Shown: piece by piece, positions 57,160 to 64,000 of the stretch
How the letters are laid out: each line of letters starts with the position of its first letter
How positions within the stretch are numbered: the first letter of the stretch is position 1
Assembly: GCF_030272615.1 (NCBI RefSeq)
Contig: NC_081405.1
Coordinates: 156,817,454-156,881,453, forward strand
Reading direction: 5' to 3'
From: Cryptomeria japonica
Lineage: Eukaryota; Streptophyta; Pinopsida; Cupressales; Cupressaceae
DNA: 64,000 bases
Position numbers and translations under genes: made by a program
Notes under the pieces: generated by a model
What the model was told of the DNA's origin: nothing
The model's database searches: none
What the model saw: the letters and a program-made list of their open reading frames with translations, nothing else

Positions 57160-59965
57160 AGTGTCTTGATCATTTCCCCCCTCTGCAGATGTTCCACCAA
57201 CTGCTCATGATCTCAATGTATGCCTAGTCCTATACTGAGGATGAGGACACTGAAGCGAAGGGGGGTCCTCTGCAATAACAAAGAAATGGGTTAAATTCAA
57301 AAAAAAAAAAATTATTATTGTTACAAGTATTTCATTAATTTAGAGAACATAATTGTTGTGCTCTTTACCTGATGGGGCCGCATCATTTTGTGTAGCCTCA
57401 ACCTCAACATGCTGAACACCACGGCCCTCTTTACCTGAGTGGGGAACATCACGTTCTTGAGGTTGTGTACCCAGATCATGCTCCGCTTGCTCACCACCGA
57501 CTCATGCTCTAAAATATTAACAAGAAAGGTTACATTAATTACTACTCTAATTACAAATTAAGATGTTTAATTGTATTAATAGCTAAATAAATAAATTTGA
57601 ATAGCAAATGAATAACTCCACTACTAGGATGCACATCCAGACCTTCATGTGCAGGTGGTGTTTCACAATTAGCAGGCTGCATTCCAATGACATGCATATT
57701 GTTATCATTGCTTGCTTATTTCAAACAAATATAGTCACTTTATGTTGGAACTCAACACCAATTAGATTATTGGTAAAGTATTCAATTTGAAACAACTTCC
57801 ATTTAGCATATTTACTTGTGTGATGGATGCACTCGAATGTTGTGTATGCCCACTCAATTCTCATAGCCGATTAGCCACGATTGAATAGCCTTGCTGGTAG
57901 GCAATTCTCTTGTCATCTTCTGTGGGTGCTCTATTGAATTCAGAGCCCTGCATTTTTGCTTGGTACTGTGAATTTTGCTTGCATTGTTTGATAAAAAAAA
58001 AAGTTTGCAATTTATTAATATTTCGAGACAATATGGGAGTTTACATGAGATACTTACAATTCGTGCAACAAGTTTCATGTAACCACCAGAGCTGAGTTTG
58101 TGTTGCCCGTGCTTTTCTTATGTTGCCTTGGTTGCCTTTGACGTGTCACTCAGTCTATAAAAAGTTTGAAATATGTTAGATTATATAAATATAAAGAGTA
58201 ATTAATTAGTACATAATTACATTCTTAATAGTATCCCGTACCTTCTTCTGGTGTCTACTGGTGTATTTCCTTTTTTCCTTTCAATTCTCTCCTTGGCATC
58301 CAAAATCAGGTCCTTCCACTCCCTCTCTGGAATCATGGGGGGACGCTCGTACTTTAGGTTCCTCTCCAAATGGGTCTTGTATTGGTCCCTCACATACTTT
58401 AGATATGTGCTAGCTTTTTCAAGGAGCTTGGTTTTGTCAAAGGTGTCATTTCCAAACCACTCAACCATTTGGTTTGTCAATTCATCTTTTAACCTTTTTT
58501 CTTGGTCATTCCACCTTTTAAAGCAAAAGAAAACCTGTTAGATTCATAAATGAACTGAAGCTACATTTATTACACTTCAAGAAATGGATCAAAGGAAAAT
58601 TATTCTAGCAATGATATGAAATCAAAAGTGGATAAGGGTTAGTTCACATATGATGTACCACCTTTTACGTATGGTGGGCCCAAATATCTACAATGCAATG
58701 TCACTAAGATGTTTATAGAAAATATCATTGCCTGCAAAAAATTCATGGGATCAATATTAGTCCAAAATGAGTGATCATAAAGTAAATTACAATTAGAGTA
58801 TATATAATAATAATTTTAAAGTACCTGAAACCTTTTGTATCTTTAAGGGAAGCATTTCTTCGTCGCTCACCACGAATGTGGCCTGCAATGTTCCCATACT
58901 AGCAATACGAGAAGATCCAGGAAACAATGCTATGTTATCAGTAGTAGTCTCCTGTGGCACATCCTCATGTGCATCTCCTCCTGAAAAAAATGAATCCACT
59001 ATGAAATGGCATTAGAATTCAAGAAAGAATGCTTGAAGGGAAATAAACACATGACAGAAGATAGAGAAAAAGAGGGATCTACCAACAGTGGGTGGGCCAA
59101 TATGACATGCACTAGAGGATGTCTGCATGCTACGTGTTGCCGACATTGCAGTCAGTAATACAGGTGAGGGTGACCTCTGATGAGGCGGCGTCGGCATTTG
59201 CACAGTAACATTGCCAGCACCTAAAGAATAATACATTAAATATATCAAACATTAAATATATGAAAAGTGCAAGAATTATAAACAAGGATGAACCTTTATT
59301 TTGAAAATTGACAGTATCAAGTATGATGTGTTTTGGGTACTCAGAGTGATAAGCCAAGCAAGTGATAATACAAGAAAATTGTCATCACCTGATCCTGCAA
59401 CACCTTGATCATAGGAACAACTTTCATGAGGGCGGATAAATTGCTGTAAAAACAATACGTACATATTTTAGTTAATGACATAAAAAGAGAATAAAATATA
59501 AACCATTATTGAACTTTTGTTATAATTAAAGCTTTCATTACTGCTTACTTGCAAGTTTTCTGTTGTCTTATACAATAATTCCACCCTTTGTCATATCTCA
59601 TCAGTGGTAGGATGCACGACTGCCAAAGCAACAATCTCTTTTCTAATATTTATAAAAGGCATTTTAAAGAATTTCACAAGGTCTATGGGATCTTCAGGGT
59701 CATCATTGCTTAACCCTAATGATTCCACATCCATAGAAAGGTTCTCAGGTACTGCAACTCCCTTTCCCTTTCCCCGAACATCCGTCTGTGTCAAGAATAT
59801 CATTAACAATTACAAAATTAGTATAAATCACTAAAAAAAAAGAACATAATAATGTAACAGTTTGCTTCTACCTAATTTGTACAATTACAATGAGGTTTAC
59901 CTACTCGGTAGAAGTGTCACAAGGTACATCTCTATCTGCGATATGTGATGGATCCATGTCGGCCT
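57160..59965 (-). CDS. TnpA-like (plant Transposase_24 family) gene, multi-exon
   Basis: Minus-strand exon-like pieces: M-D-P-S-H-I-A-D (about 59960-59905); G-K-G-K-G-V-A-V-P-E-N-L (59790-59560); E-S-C-S-Y-D-Q-G-V-A-G (about 59440-59385); a Pro/Ser/Thr-rich piece P-T-P-P-H-Q-R-S-P-S-P (about 59220-59080); one with E-D-V-P-Q-E-T-T-T (58985-58825); the core R-W-N-D-Q-E-K-R-L-K...Y-L-K-Y-V-R-D-Q-Y-K and P-P-M-I-P-E-R-E-W-K-D-L (58530-58235); and G-Q-H-K-L-S-S-G-G-Y (about 58110). A disordered N-terminus, a W-rich helical core and a following S-G-G motif match the second protein of CACTA elements, which binds subterminal repeats. Exact splice sites were not all resolved and an internal stop occurs, so it may be a pseudogene. 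Confidence 0.5.
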
Positions 59966-60380
59966 GTGACAAAGAAAATATATAAAAAACGTTAGCGCAA
60001 TTACATCATACACAACATGAACAACATGCACTTTGTAGACAAAAAGAGTATTAAATAATAAAAAGATGTTGTCATCAAAATCATCGTAAATTTTGTAATT
60101 CCTTACCTTTACTTTATGTAGACTATGCAGGATCCTCAACTAAATGGTCACATAAATAGTCACATAGCTAATAAACAATCCAATTTCCATAAATAAACAC
60201 AGTTTAAAAATCGTCACATAAATAGTCACACCCCTATCTCCATCTCCATATTAAAAGGTGCATTATGAATTAATTATGTAATGGCATTAGAATTCAAAAC
60301 AGAATGAATTAATTATGTAAAAAAAATTCTATCAAGAAGTCAATATTCAATAGATAATATACTAATCACATTCCTCATAC

Positions 60381-60421
60381 ATTTCATTCCTCAACATCAT
60401 GAACATCAAGGTCATCATCAC

Positions 60422-60492
<71 letters not shown>

Positions 60493-63400
60493 TCATCATC
60501 ATCTTCATCAACGTCTTCGCCATCATCATCACCATCATCACCATTGTCGTCGTCATCATCATCATCATCATCTTCTTGTTCTTCTTCATCATCATTGTGA
60601 AATTGCCGATCGTGATCATCATCCACTTCATCTTCTACTTCTTCAGTATCTTCTTCTTCCATCACATTATACTTTATCGGCCTTCCTCTTGGATCATGTT
60701 TAACAACAAATAGCCAACCCAGTTTATGTGGAACCTCTGAGAAAAATACTTGCTCACATTGCCTTGGAAGAACAGAGGGCTCATCCCCAACTGGTTCAAA
60801 TGACCTTGTATTTAGGATTATGAAACCATTATCATGTTCAATAACAGTTCTATCATGATCATTTTTATTCAATCATAGCCTGTACCATTTGACGACGAAC
60901 AAAACTAATTTGAAGGAATTAAAGTCACACTCAAGTATATCATCCCAAATGCCATAGTATCTATTTTGAGACTGTTGAGGATGAATGTCATTTCTTGATG
61001 AAATATTTGTCACCTCAAAGACTGCAGTGATGCCAGAATCACAAGTTTTCTTTGTGTCATCCAACTTTTTTATGCGAAATTTATGACCATTGCAGCACAT
61101 AGCGTTGTGGTGTTTGACCTGCGATATGTCAAACATGTAAAATTTATTGCTTTTTGAGTTGATAAACATATGGGTGATTAATAAATTTATACGTACCTAT
61201 TTATCTCTTAAACCATATGCTAAATCAATTTCCCTTTACGTAGCATTGGAATCTCCATTACGATGTGCTTCTTTAACCAATGAAGCTACACCTTCCCATG
61301 TTAACGTGCATCCAGAATGTTGCCAACGTTCAATCCATACTGTCATCCAATCAAGATTGTTTGCAATATACAAATGTAGTGCATCCCACTCTTGACCAAC
61401 TGTACAAAAAATAAATAGATGTCTTACAATCGATTTATTTTGAAGATTAAGAATTAATTAACTACAATAACATCTTATAATTACCTCTCACTTTCCTCAA
61501 TCTACCTTCCCCCGTCAAGTACTCCCCTTCAAATTTGTTAATGGTGTTGGGATCCCAAATGCGATCCATGTGGATCTTTGCTGCAAACTTAGGAAGATAT
61601 TCAGAAATGTACACAATAGTCTGGTATACCATATATCCCTCCACCATAGAACCCTCAGGATGTGTTCTTTGTCGAACCAAAGCCTTCAAAAATTTCAAGT
61701 GCCTCTCAACCATCCACATTGACCTAGTGTGTACAGGTCCACACAATTCAATCTCCTCAACTTGGTGTATGAGGTAGTGTTCTTGTTCATTGAAAAAAGC
61801 TAGAGGTAGACACTTTTGCGTTTCACACATTAAATGAGGAATTTTTCTCTTCCAATATTTATATCGTCTTTATGGATTTCTTTACATGACAACCACCTAC
61901 AAGGTATTCAAGACGCAAAAATATATATTACATAAGAAGTAAAAAAAATCGTAAATATAATATCTATACAATGAACTAAACAAATATCACTACTTACCTC
62001 ATGTATTTTCCAAGATCATATATGACTTGCTTGACATTATTGTCGAAGTGGTCTGGGAGAGATAGAGGTAGAACGTACTGCAACAATTATAAAATTATCT
62101 TTTCATTTTTTTGTAACATAATGAAAAGTACACATACGCTCAGTACTTAAATACATACTAAAAACACAAGAACATGAATTACCTTAATGAAGGTATGCCA
62201 ATCATGCATTTTCATCCCTGGCCTAAATTCACTTTTCTTTGATATGAGATTGTTTATGTTCGCAGCAAATCCTGTGGGAAATCGAATTTTTCGTATGACT
62301 TCTTTTATAGCATTGCTTTGCTGGTCCGTTAATAACCAAGGAAGCTCACTTATATTAATCTATTCTCCATGGCTATTTGATTGAATGACATTTATCATTG
62401 CATGATTGGAATCTTGAATGTCACTACATATTTTGACAATTTTTTCTTTGTCACGCCTTCCATCCAATATTTTCCATAATGTCTCTGTTATATTCTTTCC
62501 AATATGCATACTATCAAACAAATGAACACTTTGTAACTGCTCGTAGTAGGGCAACCTACTAACTTATCGGGGATAACTTTTTATTCCCTTAGGAAGGTGG
62601 TCATTTATGCCTTCATGACCTTCATGATCATCAATCACATCATTAGTAAACAAAACAAAATAGAAAAGATGTTTTATGATAAACCAATAGATGGAATGAC
62701 ATTACCTTGATGATTAATTCTATTATATTCCAAATTCCATAGGTGAGGTGTCATTCTTCATGGCTTTGATGTATTCTCTTCTTTCCCATTGAAAAGATGT
62801 TTTTTAGTATTTTGATACTTATAATTTTTGTGGAGAAAGTATCTATACTCATCAAACACCTGCTTTCCTAAACTTTTTGAATGACGAGATTTCATCTTTG
62901 GACCACAAACAGGACATGCAAATTTTCCCTTTGTTTGAAGACCTACAAGATAATGTATAATTGGATTAAATATGATAATTTTTTGAATTATAATGTTCAT
63001 GCACAACTTAAACACTATAACATACCACAAAAATATGTTAGCCCCGGGGCATCGTGTATTGTCCATAGAAGCATCGCATGGAATTGAAATTGTCTTTGTT
63101 CTATTGGTCTAGAGACATCATACATAGTGATACCATTCCATAACTCCAGCTCGTCAATAAGAGGCTCGATATATACATTCATATATTTAACTTGGTACTT
63201 ACCTAATTGAATGAACAAAAACATTACATAATTATTATGACCATTTTACTGCAATATTTATAATTAAATTTATATGACTATATTTAAATGATAAAATACC
63301 TGGAACAATCATTGCCAACATTATGTACTCCCTCTTTATTGACATCCATGGAGGAATGTTATTATTGATTAAAAAAACAGGCCACACTGAGTAAACAAAT

Positions 63401-64000
63401 CTCATCTCTCCAAATGGATTGACACCATCTGCTGCTAATGAAAGCCTGAGATTACGAGGTTCTTCTTTAAAGTGTGGCCACTTTTCCTCTATGTCCATAA
63501 ATGTTGAACCATCCACAGGCATTTGAATAATGTCATCTCGACTTCTATTGCATGCATGGTAATCCATAAATTGTGCCAAGCTAGTGCACTTGAATAATCG
63601 TTGCATACGTGGAATAATGGGAATATAGCGAAGAACCTTACGAGGAACCCTTTTTGTTATTTGATCTATTCGATATCTAATGATATGACATTCAGGGCAT
63701 TCAGTTCGAAATTCATGTTGTTTTTGATATATAATATGATCATTGGGACAAGCATCTATTGCTTGATACTCCATTCCAATAACTTTCATAATGGCAGATA
63801 ATTCTCGGTATGAGCGAGGTAGAATATTTGATGGTGGTAACAAAAACTCACCTATCAATCTACAACAACAAAATATAATTTGTTATAATAAAGAATATTA
63901 ATGGTACAACATGATTCACAGTTTATTATGACATATATGACATGCCCTAACATACATGACATTGTTATGTTGGATAAACCATTCATAACCTTCAAGTTCA
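60381..64000 (-). CDS. CACTA tnp2 transposase (with DUF4218/DUF4216-like parts), partial
   Basis: Minus-strand exons include about 63866-63300, 63202-63026, about 62947-62706, 62620-62345, about 62335-62180, 62080-61985, 61830-61462, 61169-60873 and 60872-60381. Motifs in order: D-A-C-P-N-D; C-P-E-C; P-R-M-Q-R-L-F; D-G-V-N-P-F-G (presumed catalytic Asp at 63427-63429); P-P-W-M; W-T-I-H-D-A-P; K-F-A-C-P-V-C; F-D-S-M-H-I-G-K-N (61-63 kb core); M-K-M-H-D-W-H; then I-E-L-C-G-P-V-H and E-G-Y (DUF4218-like), Y-Y-G-I-W-D-D-I (DUF4216-like), and an acidic end. Its role is cutting and rejoining element ends. In-frame stops near 62785 and 62565 suggest decay. The N-terminus lies beyond 64000. Confidence 0.8.
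60414..60560. repeat. Trinucleotide repeat coding poly-Asp
   Basis: A TCA/TCG trinucleotide tract which, on the minus strand, encodes about 27 consecutive Asp codons plus flanking Asp-rich sequence at the C-terminus of the transposase. GAT and GAC codons occur in separate blocks. Confidence 0.9.

Larger units (their letters stand above)
57100..64000 (-). mobile_element. CACTA (En/Spm) DNA transposon, incomplete at the window edge
   Basis: Carries two minus-strand genes in the order typical of plant CACTA elements: a tnp2-type transposase (upstream, 64000 to 60381, running off the window) and a TnpA/Transposase_24-like gene (downstream, about 59965-57160). Several small introns are seen. The left end is not defined. 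In-frame stops make activity unlikely. Confidence 0.82.

Noticed and set aside
60399-60713. Poly-Ile/Val hydrophobic frame on the + strand (membrane protein?)
   Set aside because: Mirror of the poly-Asp codons of the transposase on the minus strand.

Overview
This window is nuclear plant DNA. It holds one complete spliced host gene, a lipoxygenase at 5.2-9.0 kb, set in dense, nested, mostly dead transposable elements. The intron-containing lipoxygenase, the plant-type CACTA transposase genes and the LTR elements with initiator-Met-type primer sites all point to a seed plant. The density and age of the nested LTR elements suggest a large-genome lineage. A gymnosperm (possibly a cupressophyte conifer) is my leading guess, but that is inference, not a demonstrated fact.

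Layout: (1) 1-3.7 kb holds a microsatellite and a decayed Ty3/gypsy pol on the + strand, interrupted by an 818-bp solo LTR. (2) 4.9-9.2 kb holds the lipoxygenase gene: promoter, nine exons and poly(A) region, encoding 845 aa with all iron ligands. (3) 9.8-13.2 kb holds a LINE-type RNase H relic, then a minus-strand copia-like element in which integrase/RT is replaced by an acidic reading frame. (4) 13.2-27.85 kb holds a minus-strand LTR element (element 1) without polymerase: a coiled-coil plus zinc-knuckle gag and a second ~950-codon frame of unknown function. It is split by a 7.9-kb gag-only gypsy-type element (17622-25549) with identical-length 1277-bp LTRs and a perfect 5-bp target duplication. 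(5) 28.4-33.9 kb holds element 3, a relative of element 1, with another solo LTR inside it. (6) 33.9-40.7 kb holds element 4, which carries a diverged copy of element 1's second protein and is interrupted by a solo LTR that itself contains a solo LTR. (7) 40.7-56 kb, + strand, holds two diverged copies of another unknown long protein (family B) with ATCGAT-rich leader DNA. One leader contains an eight-unit degenerate repeat array. The second copy is split by a 3.9-kb insertion carrying AT microsatellites and a striking array of six regularly spaced palindromes upstream of a TATA box. (8) 57-64 kb, minus strand, holds a CACTA (En/Spm) DNA transposon with a TnpA-like gene and a tnp2 transposase that runs off the window.

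The most novel material is two families of long proteins (A and B) carried by elements with no visible polymerase, each present here as two diverged copies, plus the palindrome array at 53990-54191. All protein family calls were made by eye; no database search was run.
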